DNA from: Bacteroidota bacterium
GTDB lineage: Bacteria; Bacteroidota; Bacteroidia; Bacteroidales; Prolixibacteraceae
Direction of reading: 5' to 3'
Length of the DNA stretch: 64,000 nt
Assembly: GCA_023251455.1 (NCBI GenBank)
Contig: JAHEYT010000029.1
Location: 1 to 64,000, forward strand
Shown one piece after another: positions 42,856 to 53,700 of the stretch (position 1 is the first letter of the stretch; each line of letters begins with the position of its first letter). Both the position numbers and the translations under genes were made by a program. Under the pieces are notes generated by a model, which searched no databases, was not told where the DNA came from, and worked only from the letters and a program-made list of their open reading frames with translations.

Positions 42856-45573
42856 TCAGAACTGAACCTTCATCCCCACAAACCAGGTACGGCCTGTTCC
42901 GTAATAGACCTGATTGCTGGTATAACCGGGATTTCCTTCAGGTATATTTGTTGAAGACTGTTCGATGTATTCGGTATCCAACAGGTTTTGTCCGCCAAAA
43001 ATCAGGTTTAACGCCGGAAGTTTCCTGAATTTCAACAGGTAATTCCCACTGAAACCAATCAAATCATATTTTGGAATTTGGGCCTGTTTGTAATCACTTC
43101 GGTTGGACAAATCATTAAAATCATACAATCCGAATGGCGTATAAATCTGTTCGGCACGGTAATAATTCAGCCTGACATAGAAGTTATGAGCCCAGCGGTA
43201 TTCGGCTTCGGCAAACAGGCTCAATTGAGGCGAATTAGCAACCCGTAAACCGTTCAGCCACAATTCATTCTTGCTGGTAATTTCTTTATTTACATCGTAA
43301 ACAGTGGCTTGGGCATCTTTTGTGTATTTCCAGTCGCCCAACGACCCATTGACATTCATCTGAAAGTTTCGGGTTATTTTATACGAAGCTTTCAACTCGA
43401 CACCCTGATGTACTTCTGCCAGCCCGTTGATAAGTCCAAATGAATCGCCGGAATTTAAATTCGAATACCTGACCATAGGCCGGTTTGTAATCTGCGACCG
43501 GTAAACCGAAGCTTCCACTTTTAACTTTCTGCTGAAAATGGTGTATCCAAATTCAGCATCAAAATCCTGTTCATTGGTTGCGTCCTGATTTTTCCAATTG
43601 TTTCCGGAGGGGAAAAGTGTGGCAAATAAGGGCTGATACGAACCGTAATTTAAGTTCAAATGAATGGAATGGTATTTCCAAAGTTTGAAATTAAACCCGG
43701 TTTGGGCATGTCCGCCGGGTAAAAGAGTGGACTCTGTTTTCCGGTCAGGATCAGTATTTAAATAGTTGAAATAGTCGGTCCGGATGATATTTTGCATGGA
43801 AGCTGATCCGGCCAGATACCACCCAAATCGGTTGGTTTGATAGTTCAAACGCATCGACAGGCCACCGGTCTGAATTCCGGACTGATAATAATACCCCGCT
43901 TTGTCGGGTGAATTGTACTTGGTCAGGAAAGTGGGTTGAAACAGGTTTTCAATCGGAAACCCTTCAGGAAAATTGACATCGGAATAGTTTGTGTAACCGT
44001 CGGCACCCAATAAATTGTTGATTGCTCCAAAGTGATTGGCCCGGTAGTCTTCGAGGTTTATGCTTGCGCTAAAATCAGTTTGTTTGGTAATGTTTCTCGT
44101 GATAATGGTCCGCAAACCCAAACGGGTTTCGCTGTTAATGGCCGAATGGACTGAAATCCCCAAAGTTTCAGAATTACTGAATTTCCCATCAGCATCAGGT
44201 AAACGAAAGATTCCCATTCTGGTCACATTTTGGCCTTTATTCCATTCCGAAACCTGATCAAACAAGAGCTGCCCGGCTTCGTCCCTTGGAATTGAACCCG
44301 AAGGCAGGCTGATTGGTTTGCCATCGAGGTCCAATTGTGCCGACCGATCGAGCTGTGCGAAAACTTGCGTAGTAATGTGTGTTTTAATGCGGGGGTGCCA
44401 GAAATGTGTCAAACTAATCAGCGGGCTTCTGCCGTAATTGGTGCTTACCGACAGCGGTTTTTCGTTGAGGTAGCCCCATTCGCGGTTGTATTTTGTGCCA
44501 TAAAGATTATAGGCGCCAATCGAATCCGGAAAATTCCGGTCGTGCTGTTGGATAACTCCATTCAGGTTTAAAACCAACGAATGAAACTGGTTGAATTCTT
44601 TCTGGATATTCAGGAAAAATCCGTATTGTTCGAAGGCTGTATTTTGTGCCAAACCATCACCTGAAGTGCGTGAAATTTGAATTGACGAAGCCAGTCCTTT
44701 TTTAGATAATCCTGAATGAATAGTTGCGGAAGTTTTCAGGAAGCCTTCGTTGCCATAAACAGCCAGTAAGTCAACACCAGCTTTATCGTGCGGCTGCAGC
44801 GAAAGCACATTAATCAGCCCTCCTGAATTGGTTTGGCTTTGAAGATTAGCAGCCTGTCCGCTCACAACCTGAATTTGCCCGGCCCAGTCGGTCATGCCTG
44901 AAAGCATAGAAGGACTTACTTTCCCGGTTTCAGGATTATTCAGCAAAATACCATTAAAAGTGTACGAAGTGCGTGCGGCATCATTTCCACGGAAGCCAAT
45001 TTCGGAGTCGTTGTAACCGCTGCCATTGCTCAATAGATTTACCGAAGGAATCGTGCGGAACGATTCGTTAAATTCTTGATGGCCTGTTTGTTCGGTGGTT
45101 TTCCAAGTTGATAGGTTTTCAATACTTTGAGGAAACTGCCTTTTGTTTTCGAAAGAGCTGATTTTGCGCTGTGCCTCACGCCCAACCGCATTGGCTTCCA
45201 GCTTGATGATAAACATGGGCGTGGTGATGCCATCGGAAACCGACATATTGTACTGCTTCTTGAAATAACCGGGATAATTCACTTCCATGAAATAATCGCC
45301 ACCTTTCATTTTGAGGGTGTATTTGCCCTGCTGGTCGGTTAATACGCTAATTAAAGTTCCGGGAATGGTGATCACTGCTTTTTCAAGCGGTTCGTTAAAT
45401 TCATTGTCGACCACAAAACCGGTTAGTATGCCAAACGTTGGAGTCGCTTTTTTTTCCTTCACTTTTTTCTCACGTGCAAATGAAGATCCTGTTTCCAGTA
45501 TTAAAAATGCGGCAAGTAATAGGACCGTTTTAATGATTCTGCTTTTCTGAATGAAAATCGTTTTTGTTTTCAT
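42856..45573 (-). CDS. TonB-dependent receptor with carboxypeptidase-like N-domain
   Basis: 905 residues from MKTKTIFIQ; a longer frame to 45597 was not used. Signal peptide, then a carboxypeptidase-D-regulatory-like domain (about 45-130: GILTGFVVDNEFNEPLEKAVITI), plug domain with GFRGNDAARTSYTFNGILL, and a 22-strand-type barrel ending YGTGRTWFVGMKVQF. It imports a TonB-coupled ligand (oligosaccharide, siderophore or vitamin). No SusD partner is adjacent, so it is not a classic SusC. It follows the GH53 gene on the same strand and may take up its products. Confidence 0.88.
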   Translation of the reverse strand: MKTKTIFIQKSRIIKTVLLLAAFLILETGSSFAREKKVKEKKATPTFGILTGFVVDNEFNEPLEKAVITIPGTLISVLTDQQGKYTLKMKGGDYFMEVNYPGYFKKQYNMSVSDGITTPMFIIKLEANAVGREAQRKISSFENKRQFPQSIENLSTWKTTEQTGHQEFNESFRTIPSVNLLSNGSGYNDSEIGFRGNDAARTSYTFNGILLNNPETGKVSPSMLSGMTDWAGQIQVVSGQAANLQSQTNSGGLINVLSLQPHDKAGVDLLAVYGNEGFLKTSATIHSGLSKKGLASSIQISRTSGDGLAQNTAFEQYGFFLNIQKEFNQFHSLVLNLNGVIQQHDRNFPDSIGAYNLYGTKYNREWGYLNEKPLSVSTNYGRSPLISLTHFWHPRIKTHITTQVFAQLDRSAQLDLDGKPISLPSGSIPRDEAGQLLFDQVSEWNKGQNVTRMGIFRLPDADGKFSNSETLGISVHSAINSETRLGLRTIITRNITKQTDFSASINLEDYRANHFGAINNLLGADGYTNYSDVNFPEGFPIENLFQPTFLTKYNSPDKAGYYYQSGIQTGGLSMRLNYQTNRFGWYLAGSASMQNIIRTDYFNYLNTDPDRKTESTLLPGGHAQTGFNFKLWKYHSIHLNLNYGSYQPLFATLFPSGNNWKNQDATNEQDFDAEFGYTIFSRKLKVEASVYRSQITNRPMVRYSNLNSGDSFGLINGLAEVHQGVELKASYKITRNFQMNVNGSLGDWKYTKDAQATVYDVNKEITSKNELWLNGLRVANSPQLSLFAEAEYRWAHNFYVRLNYYRAEQIYTPFGLYDFNDLSNRSDYKQAQIPKYDLIGFSGNYLLKFRKLPALNLIFGGQNLLDTEYIEQSSTNIPEGNPGYTSNQVYYGTGRTWFVGMKVQF

Positions 45574-45697
45574 GGTTTCCTCAATTGTCTCTTGCATCTA
45601 TTCCGTCTTTACTGAGCCTCACCCTATTTTATTATCAAAACAGGATGCTGATTTCATTAAACGAAAGAAAATGGAACTTCAGTATTTTTTGATGTGG

Positions 45698-46762
45698 TTA
45701 ATTGCCATCCCAAAGAAAAGCATCCAGCGCTTTCGTAGGTTTTCCGTCGTCTCCCCAGGCACTCAATGCATAATGACTCCAACTCCGGGCCCCTTCCGGT
45801 TCCCAGTAAAATACGCCCATGCCTTTATTTTCGGGTACTTCCCTTACTTTTTTCTGAACGGCAACCAGCATGTCGTAAGTATTCTGAACTTTTACATCTT
45901 CGCCGCCCACTTCAACCACCATCACCTCTTTCCCGTAGCGCGAAACCATGTCGTTCATGTTTTTTGCAAGGTCATCGATGGATAGGGTGTAATCCGGTTT
46001 TCCTTCGAGCCAGTATGGATAATAGGATAAGCCGATCATGTCGTATTTAGCTCCGTTTGCCTTGGCAGCATCGAACCACCACCTGAACCTGTCGTTGTTG
46101 TTTCCCTGATCAACATGCAGGATGACTTTCGATTCCGGACTTACTGCCTTAATAGCGTCGTAACCCTTGTTGATCAATTGCGCCAGTTGAGGCCAGTTTG
46201 TCGAACTTCCTTCCGGATAAACCATTCCTCCGGGAATTTCATTCCCTACCTGAACCCATTCGGGCTCCACACCGGCAGTTTTTAAGGCTGTCATTACCTC
46301 AAAAGTATAGTTGTAAAGATCATTCAGGAGGGTGGGGAAGTCGTGCCCTTCCCATGCTTTTGGCTTTCCTTGTTTGGCCGGATCGGCCCAGGTGTCGCTG
46401 TAATGGAAGTCGATCATTACCTTCATGTCCCATTTCTGTGCACGAACAGCCATAGCAACGGTTTCGTCCTTGCTGCAATGTCCACTGGCTTTGTCGTCCG
46501 TAGGGTTTACGAATGTCCGCAAGCGGATGGAATTGATTCCATGATCCTTCAAAATCTGGAAACAATCTTCTTCCTTGCCATTATCGCCGTAAAACTTGTA
46601 TCCTGTGGCTTCCATTTGAGGAAGCCAGCTAATGTCGGCGCCTTTTGCAAAAGAACCAGAAGTGAGATCAGGTTTATTTTGAGATTCAGCGTTTTTGTTA
46701 CATCCGGTCAACAAGATGATTGAAAGTAATAACGCAAGAATTCTGTTTGTTGTAGTTTCCAT
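45698..46762 (-). CDS. Arabinogalactan endo-beta-1,4-galactanase (GH53), lipoprotein
   Basis: 354 residues with lipobox LLTGC, so probably displayed on the outer membrane. GH53 motifs: KGADISWLPQMEATGYKFY, GINSIRLRTFVNP, IDFHYSDTWADP, the acid/base Glu in EWVQVGNEIPGG and the nucleophile Glu in VMVVEVGGED. It hydrolyses beta-1,4-galactan of type I arabinogalactan and pectin side chains. It lies downstream of a SusCD operon and DUF1080 gene, so the locus probably targets galactan; no beta-galactosidase is encoded in this window. Confidence 0.94.
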   Translation of the reverse strand: METTTNRILALLLSIILLTGCNKNAESQNKPDLTSGSFAKGADISWLPQMEATGYKFYGDNGKEEDCFQILKDHGINSIRLRTFVNPTDDKASGHCSKDETVAMAVRAQKWDMKVMIDFHYSDTWADPAKQGKPKAWEGHDFPTLLNDLYNYTFEVMTALKTAGVEPEWVQVGNEIPGGMVYPEGSSTNWPQLAQLINKGYDAIKAVSPESKVILHVDQGNNNDRFRWWFDAAKANGAKYDMIGLSYYPYWLEGKPDYTLSIDDLAKNMNDMVSRYGKEVMVVEVGGEDVKVQNTYDMLVAVQKKVREVPENKGMGVFYWEPEGARSWSHYALSAWGDDGKPTKALDAFLWDGN

Positions 46763-46867
46763 TAGATGTGTTTATGGCGTTGGAATAATGTACGAATATC
46801 GTACTTTAATTTGATTGTTTGAAACCACACCTTTTGCATCTTCTGCCCGGGATGTTATCAAACGAAG

Positions 46868-46900
46868 AAACCCCGCCAGTATTTATACTCGCGGGGTTTT
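46868..46900 (-). terminator. Terminator after DUF1080 gene
   Basis: AAACCCCGC and GCGGGGTTT form a 9-bp stem, with an inner AGTA/TACT pair, 29-61 bases after the DUF1080 stop. Confidence 0.75.
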
Positions 46901-46928
46901 ATCCTCATTTTTTCTGAAAATAAACTGA

Positions 46929-47666
46929 CTAAAGCTCGCGGATTTTGATGTTGCGGAACCATACCGGGTATCCATGATCCTGAAGACCGATGAAACCTTC
47001 TTTTGAGATTCCTTCGGTAAAGCCCGGGAATGATTTAAATTTGCTAGCGTTTACCAAATTATCCCATTCAGGAGTCCACAAAGTGTAAGAACATACTTCA
47101 ACGCCGTTTTGCACATGTGTAACTTTGCCATCTTTAACTTTGATCACGATGGTATTCCACGAACCTACGGGTTTTACTGTTTTCGGATCGGCAGGAAGCA
47201 TATCATAAAGCGATCCGGCCAGGTGGCTGTTAATTTTGTTGTCGGTAGCATCTACATTGTCGAGTACCTGAACCTCGGGAGCAGCATAATACACAGGTTT
47301 GCCCGGAACTTCGCGAACATTGTAGAAGATTCCTGAATTGGCCATCTTGCTAACTTTCCAGTCGATAGAAAGTTCAAAATTTTTAAATTTCTTTCCTGAA
47401 TAAACGATATCGCCATCGGCTCCCTGTCCAGGGTTTTTCCCTTCACCAATGAAAACGTTCATTGCATTGTCATCAAGTTTCCAGTTTGCTGGCATCGCTG
47501 TTCCATTACATTTTCTCCATCCGTCGAAGTTTTCACCATTGAACAGCATTACCCAACCTTCTTTTTTCTCTTGTTTCGAGAGTTTATTTGCCTCTTGCGA
47601 AAACGAAGGAAGCGCTATGAGCAGCATGGCTGCAAATGATAGAGCTAGAAAAATATTTCTTTTCAT
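46929..47666 (-). CDS. DUF1080 (3-keto-glycoside hydrolase-like) secreted protein
   Basis: 245 residues with a signal peptide (LPSFSQEA). Motifs WVMLFNGENFDGWRKCNG, FELSIDWKVSKMANSGIFYNV, and VGSNWTIV-type segments ending GFIGLQDHGYPVWFRNIKI are typical of the full-length DUF1080 family, whose characterised members hydrolyse 3-keto-glycosides. It is more canonical than the paralogue at 38322. It sits between the SusCDE-type operon and the GH53 gene but has its own terminators, so is probably a separate unit within the locus. Confidence 0.9.
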   Translation of the reverse strand: MKRNIFLALSFAAMLLIALPSFSQEANKLSKQEKKEGWVMLFNGENFDGWRKCNGTAMPANWKLDDNAMNVFIGEGKNPGQGADGDIVYSGKKFKNFELSIDWKVSKMANSGIFYNVREVPGKPVYYAAPEVQVLDNVDATDNKINSHLAGSLYDMLPADPKTVKPVGSWNTIVIKVKDGKVTHVQNGVEVCSYTLWTPEWDNLVNASKFKSFPGFTEGISKEGFIGLQDHGYPVWFRNIKIREL

Positions 47667-47874
47667 GACTTAATTTTTAGATCCCAATAAGGGATGATTA
47701 ATGGATAAACTAAAATTTTAAATTGTTGGTTTCGACCGGTCAAAATTTACCGGATAATTACCAGCCCGAATCTCAAATTTTCAGTAAGAGATCCGGGCCG
47801 GAGTTGGTTTTTATACTATGGTGGTATTAGGGTTCTGTATTTAAACCAAGAGGTGTAGATGGTTTTATAAAAAA

Positions 47875-47900
47875 GGCACTGCTAATTTCTTAGCAGCGCC
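47875..47900 (-). terminator. Terminator of the SusCD operon
   Basis: GGCACTGCTAA and TTAGCAGCGCC form an 11-bp stem with one mismatch, followed on the minus strand by six T residues, just after the stop of the gene at 47915. The remaining 200 bases to the DUF1080 gene show nothing further. Confidence 0.78.
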
Positions 47901-47914
47901 TAAAATAAATGATA

Positions 47915-49090
47915 CTATTTAATTACCGAAAGATGGGCATACATATCGCCAATCCTGTACTCGAATGAAACAGAGGTACCTGGAAGAACATTAGTCATTT
48001 TCATGATACCATAGTAAACATCGGTAGGGGCAGGGCCATTTACAATTTTATAAATGTAAACACCAGCACCTACAATTGGATCAGCAGTTGTGGCAGATAC
48101 TCCAGCATTAAATGCAGCGATAATATTGGTCGAATTATTGCTTTCGTACATTGCCAATGTTGAAGGAACAAATTCAATTTTATTTCCTGCAGCTAACCAT
48201 GCCGAACCACCTTTCAGGATAAGAGAACCTGAAATAGCAATATTCGCTGTAAGATCTGTTTCAGCAACAGCAGCATTAATCAACATGTTTCTACCGGCTG
48301 ATGAGCCACCAAGAGTTAAAGTGGCAGCTTTCTTCAGGAAGAAATAAGGATCACGTACGATAACAGTCGACGCAACCTCATCGGTATAGCTTCCTAAAGC
48401 AGCTGAGAACGAATAGTACATGGTGTCTTTTGATGCAGCAAAATCGCTTCCTGAAATTGGAACAAGGAAAGGCTGTGCGCCTGAGAAAGGAGTTCCGGTA
48501 ACATCTACCCATGGAGCTTTAAGTCCGTTTTTCCTTTTTGCAACCAAAGTTCCGGTATAAACTCCAGATTTTGGAGCAACTGTTACATTAAAGAATGCAG
48601 TTTCAGCTGTACGTGCCACGTCAATTTCTTTACCAGTAACTTTTGGTTTCGAAACAGTTGTTGCAGGAACCATGTCAACGCGTTTTTTGGCGTAATCGGT
48701 TTTCCCGGCGAAAACAACAGTAACGTAGTCACCAACTTTAGACATTTGAGCTTCAGTCCTTGTATAAGTAACAGTAGCTTTCATATCGGCTCCAACAGTT
48801 ACCTGTTTTTGAGTTCCGGTTAAAGGCAACAATTGATTCGTTGTACCACCCGATGGAGGTATTTGTAATTTCAGCAATTCAACAGTCATCATATCTCCAA
48901 CTTTGGCAGTGGCAAAAGTTGCGGTGACGGTGAATGAATTATCCAAAGTGCTTATGCCAGTAGAGGTTGTACTTGAAATTCCTGTAAATAAAACATCTCC
49001 GTTTGCATCGGTAGGTATTTCATAATAGTCTTGTTCTGTACAACTTACGATCAAAACCAGCGCACATATTAATGTTATGATGTTTTTCAT
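47915..49090 (-). CDS. Surface lipoprotein in SusE position
   Basis: 391 residues with lipobox LIVSC followed by TEQDYYEIP. The mature protein looks like three or four beta-sandwich modules (STLDNSFTVTATFATAKVGD; FFNVTVAPKSGVYTGTLVAKRK; a last module ending SFEYRIGDMYAHLSVIK). No domain name can be assigned safely. Its place directly after susD, and before the operon terminator, is that of SusE/SusF-type glycan-binding lipoproteins, so a surface glycan-binding role is likely. Confidence 0.75.
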   Translation of the reverse strand: MKNIITLICALVLIVSCTEQDYYEIPTDANGDVLFTGISSTTSTGISTLDNSFTVTATFATAKVGDMMTVELLKLQIPPSGGTTNQLLPLTGTQKQVTVGADMKATVTYTRTEAQMSKVGDYVTVVFAGKTDYAKKRVDMVPATTVSKPKVTGKEIDVARTAETAFFNVTVAPKSGVYTGTLVAKRKNGLKAPWVDVTGTPFSGAQPFLVPISGSDFAASKDTMYYSFSAALGSYTDEVASTVIVRDPYFFLKKAATLTLGGSSAGRNMLINAAVAETDLTANIAISGSLILKGGSAWLAAGNKIEFVPSTLAMYESNNSTNIIAAFNAGVSATTADPIVGAGVYIYKIVNGPAPTDVYYGIMKMTNVLPGTSVSFEYRIGDMYAHLSVIK

Positions 49091-49121
49091 TTTCGTATGT
49101 TTATCAATTAATTAAATCGTT

Positions 49122-50747
49122 TTATTGTCCTGCTTGTTTAGGAGCCCAACCAAAGTTCTGAGAACATGACTTGTTGTTGTCGATTTCAGTACCAGAAACC
49201 GGAGACAAAAGGTGTTTTGCAGAAAATTGGTAGTTGAAACTCTTTGGCTGATGACCAACAAGATTTTCAAGTCCATCGAACTGGCCGCTACCATCTTTAA
49301 GGGCTTTTCGCGTGCGTCTCATGTCCCAGAGCATTTTGTTTTCAAAAATCAATTCGTATGCACGTTCGGCCATGATACTTTTTAGGGTAACATCGATGTT
49401 TGCATAAGTTGGCATAAGGGCTCTTGTCCTGACAGCATTAATACCTTTTGTAATTTCATCAGCGGTAACTGCTACTCCCAATTGATTAAGAGTCCAGTTT
49501 ACTTCGGTAAGCATTAACAAAACGTCAGCATAACGATAGAAAGTCCAGTTTAAACCTGATTGTCCGGTTACTTTGATTGAGCTTTTATCGTAGTATTTAT
49601 ACAAGAATGCCATTGGGAATTTTGAAGCAGGACCTTCGTTTGCATCATATTTCGTAGACCTTGTATCGCTGTAGAAGAAGAACTGACGATCCTGAACACG
49701 TTTGTCGGCAGGATTGTATGAAGCATGATAAGCCGGACTTGGAATGAATGTTCCGTTTTCGTCGTTCAATGAAATTTGACTTGCCAAAGGAAGACAAACC
49801 TGTACAATACCATTGTTTCTTGTACCTGCAAGGAATTGTGCCTGGAAGATTGCTTCACCCTTGTTATTCATTGCAGGGTTGTGCAAATCGTCATAGGTTC
49901 CCAGGTTAAATTTACCATAAAGGAAATCAAGCTGAGTTTTTGCTTTCTGCAAAAGTTCTTTGGAGCTTGTTGTATTAACAGGGTAATCTTTCATTGTCCA
50001 TAGGCCTTCGGCACACCATTTTTTTGTTGTGTCGTTAGCTGCATTTATTTCCTGGTAAGGATACCCGGCCATTGTCAGGTAAACGTCGGCCAATAAAGTT
50101 CTTGCAGTTAATTTAGTAATACGGCCGTCAGTTGACGGTGCATCAACAAGTGTACTTTGGTTAACAGCATATTCCAGGTCAGGAACAATAATCTTGTCGT
50201 AAATGGTTTTCAAAGACGAACGCTCGCGTGAAGCTTGCGAAATGTCGGTCAAAACTGATGTATTGTAAGGAACATCACCGTAATAACGAACAAGGTTAAA
50301 GTAGTAGAATGCACGAAGTGCGCGAACTTCACCGATGTATTTTGATTTTTGTTCGGCAGATAATCCGGATACATTAGGTAACATGCTTAAAGACAAGTTA
50401 CAATCTCTTACCCCACGGTACCAGTTATTCCACTCGTTGATGAAATAGTCGTAGTCGCCGGCAATAGAGTTGCTTTCGTAAACCCAAAGGATTGATCCCA
50501 TGTATTGAGAATAAGCTTTTCCGGTAGCATATTCGAGCGATGCAGCAAGGTTTTTACCCCATTGATCACCCCCATCGACCCAGTTACCCAATGAACGGTA
50601 AGGACCAGAGGCCAGGGCCAGACCACCGGCAGCACTGGTAATCGTGGTTTCAGATGTAAGGGATCCGGTTGGCGTTTCTTCCAGAAATTTCTCGCAAGAG
50701 CCGAGTATAAAACCAAGTCCTAGTACTAATAATAATATCTTTTTCAT
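49122..50747 (-). CDS. SusD/RagB-family nutrient-binding lipoprotein
   Basis: 541 residues with lipobox LGSC. Helical TPR-like SusD fold: EKFLEETPTGSLTSETTI, a conserved YRGVRDCNLSLSMLPN segment, and KYIGEVRALRAFYYFNLVRYYGDVPY, then the C-terminal RAYELIFENKMLWDMRRTRK. It caps the SusC barrel on the cell surface and binds oligosaccharides. It is 18 bases downstream of the SusC gene on the same strand, so co-expressed. With GH53 nearby the ligand is probably galactan-derived. Confidence 0.95.
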   Translation of the reverse strand: MKKILLLVLGLGFILGSCEKFLEETPTGSLTSETTITSAAGGLALASGPYRSLGNWVDGGDQWGKNLAASLEYATGKAYSQYMGSILWVYESNSIAGDYDYFINEWNNWYRGVRDCNLSLSMLPNVSGLSAEQKSKYIGEVRALRAFYYFNLVRYYGDVPYNTSVLTDISQASRERSSLKTIYDKIIVPDLEYAVNQSTLVDAPSTDGRITKLTARTLLADVYLTMAGYPYQEINAANDTTKKWCAEGLWTMKDYPVNTTSSKELLQKAKTQLDFLYGKFNLGTYDDLHNPAMNNKGEAIFQAQFLAGTRNNGIVQVCLPLASQISLNDENGTFIPSPAYHASYNPADKRVQDRQFFFYSDTRSTKYDANEGPASKFPMAFLYKYYDKSSIKVTGQSGLNWTFYRYADVLLMLTEVNWTLNQLGVAVTADEITKGINAVRTRALMPTYANIDVTLKSIMAERAYELIFENKMLWDMRRTRKALKDGSGQFDGLENLVGHQPKSFNYQFSAKHLLSPVSGTEIDNNKSCSQNFGWAPKQAGQ

Positions 50748-50765
50748 TTCTCTAGTATTTTAAAA

Positions 50766-53700
50766 TTAGAAAATAACATTAATACCAAATGTGTAGGTTG
50801 TTGGTCGAGGATACATGAAGAAGTCCATACCTGGAGTTATTGAGTCCATGTTATCTCTGTCACTACCTTCAGGATCGTATCCTGAATATTTGGTAAGAAC
50901 GAAGAAATTCTTTGCAGTTGTGTAAACTCTTAATTTGCTAATTCCCAATTTATTAAGAGTTGATTTAGAAAGTGAGTAACCAAGAGTTGCACCATCGCCT
51001 CTGACGAATGAAGCGTCTTCGATCCAGTGTGTATCAGGATACGTTTGATAGTAAGCACCACCGTTACCTGGACGAACCTGTCCAATCATGGTATTCTGGT
51101 GATCAGGACGCCATGCGTTCAGGATAGAGTTTTTACCATTGGCCATTGCCTGACGGTCTTCTGAAGAGTGGTTGGTACGGTTTTCTTTTTTCGCTCCGTA
51201 AGAGAATCTGATGTCAATACTGAAATCGAAGTTTTTGTAATCGATAGAGTTGTTAACGTTCATATCCCAAATTGGGAATGCGCTACCAAGTAAATCACCG
51301 TCAGAAACGAAACTGATTACACCATCGCCGTTTTTATCTTCGTATTTAACGTCGCCAGGAACAAATCCATAACGGGCAGCCAATGAAGCTTCTTCAGTAC
51401 TGTATGTGCCCAGACGGGTCAATCCAAAGAATGAAGCAACCGATTCGCCTTCGCGTAAAATAGTGTTTGCTCCACCTACCCAATAGTTGCGCAGGATGTC
51501 AGCTCCGGTTGGTCCAAGTTTAACGATCTTATTTTTGTTTGCACTGAATGTAATATCAGAGAACCAGTTGAAATCAGTACTTTTAATGTTATGAGTTCCA
51601 AGTGTTAACTCGATACCTTTGTTTTCAACACTACCATAGTTCTTTTTAACACTACCAGTAGTTGTTGACTGTGGAAGTGGAACGTCGAGAAGCATGTCTT
51701 CAGTTAACTTGTTGTAATAGTCGAATGCCATGTTTATACGGTCTTTAAATAAACCAAGGTCGAAACCAGCATCGTACTGAGTTGTTTTTTCCCATTTCAG
51801 ATCGTTGTTTCCAACTGAATTCGGATACAAACCTGGTGTAACAACGCCACCCATTACAATATTTCCTGAACCGATGAAAGTTTGAGTAACATAAGAACCA
51901 ATTTCCTGGTTACCTGTTTGTCCAACACTGGCACGAACTTTCAGATTAGATAATATCGCGATATTTTTAGCAAATTCTTCTTCGTTTACTCTCCATGCAA
52001 CAGAACCTGAAGGGAAGAAACCATATTTAGAGTTTGATCCAAAACGAGAAGATCCATCTTCGCGACCAGTTAATGTAATCAGGTATTTTCCTTTGTAGGT
52101 ATAGTTGGCACGGGCAAAATATGAATTCAATGAATTCTGGCCATCCGAACTTGAAGGGGCTGGACGGGTAGCTGTACCAATACCAATGTTATGCCATTTG
52201 TAGAAGTCATCGAAGAAATACTGGTTGCTGGTGTTCAGATTTTCCCAGTTGTATCTCGACCATGAAAGTCCTACCATACCTGTTACAGCGTGGTCTCCAA
52301 TAGTTTTACTGTAGTTGAAGTAGTTTTCGTTCTGCCAGTAAGTAGTGTTTTCAATATCAATATTGGCATTTCCCTGGTTTCCTGTTGAAATTGCACGACC
52401 TCCATAGTTATTGTATTTACGGAAGTTTAAGTCAATTGCAATGTTCGATTTGAATGTCAATTCAGGTGTGATTTTTACGTTTACAGTAACATCACCAGTA
52501 ACCTGTGAACGGTTTGTAAATGTTTCAACATCGTTAGTGATATGAACCGGGTTGTGAGGAGTTTCTCCGGCAGGAAAGTCAGCGTTGCTACTCCATTGGT
52601 CGGCATATGCACCGTAAATTGACGGATCGTTTGGATATTTGATTGGAAGTATCGAATAAGCTTCAACAGCAGCACGTGCTATACCACCGCTGAAGTATGA
52701 AACGTCGTTGGTTTGTTCTTTACTTTTATTGATACCGAGGTTAGCACTAATGTCGATATGGTCGTTAACTTTGATATCGCCATTCACTTTTCCAGAGTAA
52801 CGTCTGAAATTTGAATTGTCAAGCAACCCATCTTCAAGTGCGTAACCGAAGAATGCACCAAATTTGGCTCTTTCGTTACCACCACGAATGTTGATCTGGT
52901 GATTTGTTGAAGTCGAAGGATTGAAAATCAGAGATTCCCAGTTTGTATCAAATCTTGGTTTGTAATAATTGCCATCGGCTCCAACCAAAGGAATTGAATA
53001 TGCGCCAGCAGTAGTCTTCTCGAAAAGATAAGGCATACTTGAGTAAGTCTTTCCTGAATAACCTGAAGGCAAGATAGAAGCGTCAAAACATGCCGACCAG
53101 TTAGGCGATGTTGAATATTTGTTAACATTCATCCATGCTTGTTTGGTTACATACATCATTTGTTCGGCATCCAAAACATAGAATTTCCGGTTCATATCAC
53201 CTCTTGTCACATAGCTGCTGTATTCAACCTGAGTTTTGCCAGCAACACCACGTTTTGTGGTAATAATGATAACACCATTCGATCCGCGAGCTCCATAAAT
53301 AGCAGTTGCCGAAGCATCTTTTAAAACGTCCATCGACTGAATTTCGTTAGGGTTCAATAAGCTCAACGCGTTTGAAACACCAACTACTCCGTCAACAACA
53401 AAAAGAGGTTCGTTGCTTGTGGCGTTAATTGAGTTTGTACCACGAACACGAATCATTGCGCTACCTCCTGGCTGACCACTACGTTCGATGATTTTCACAC
53501 CGGCAACTTTTCCACCGATTGCCTGAGCAACGTTGATTGCAGGCCTGTCAAGCAATCTTTCTTCCGACATATTGGCAACAGAACCGGTTAAGTCCTTTTT
53601 CTTCATTGTGCCATATCCAACAGCTACAACTTCATCGATACCAATACTTTCGTCCTCAAGAACAATGTTGATTGTAGTTCTGTCGGCAACAAGGATTTCT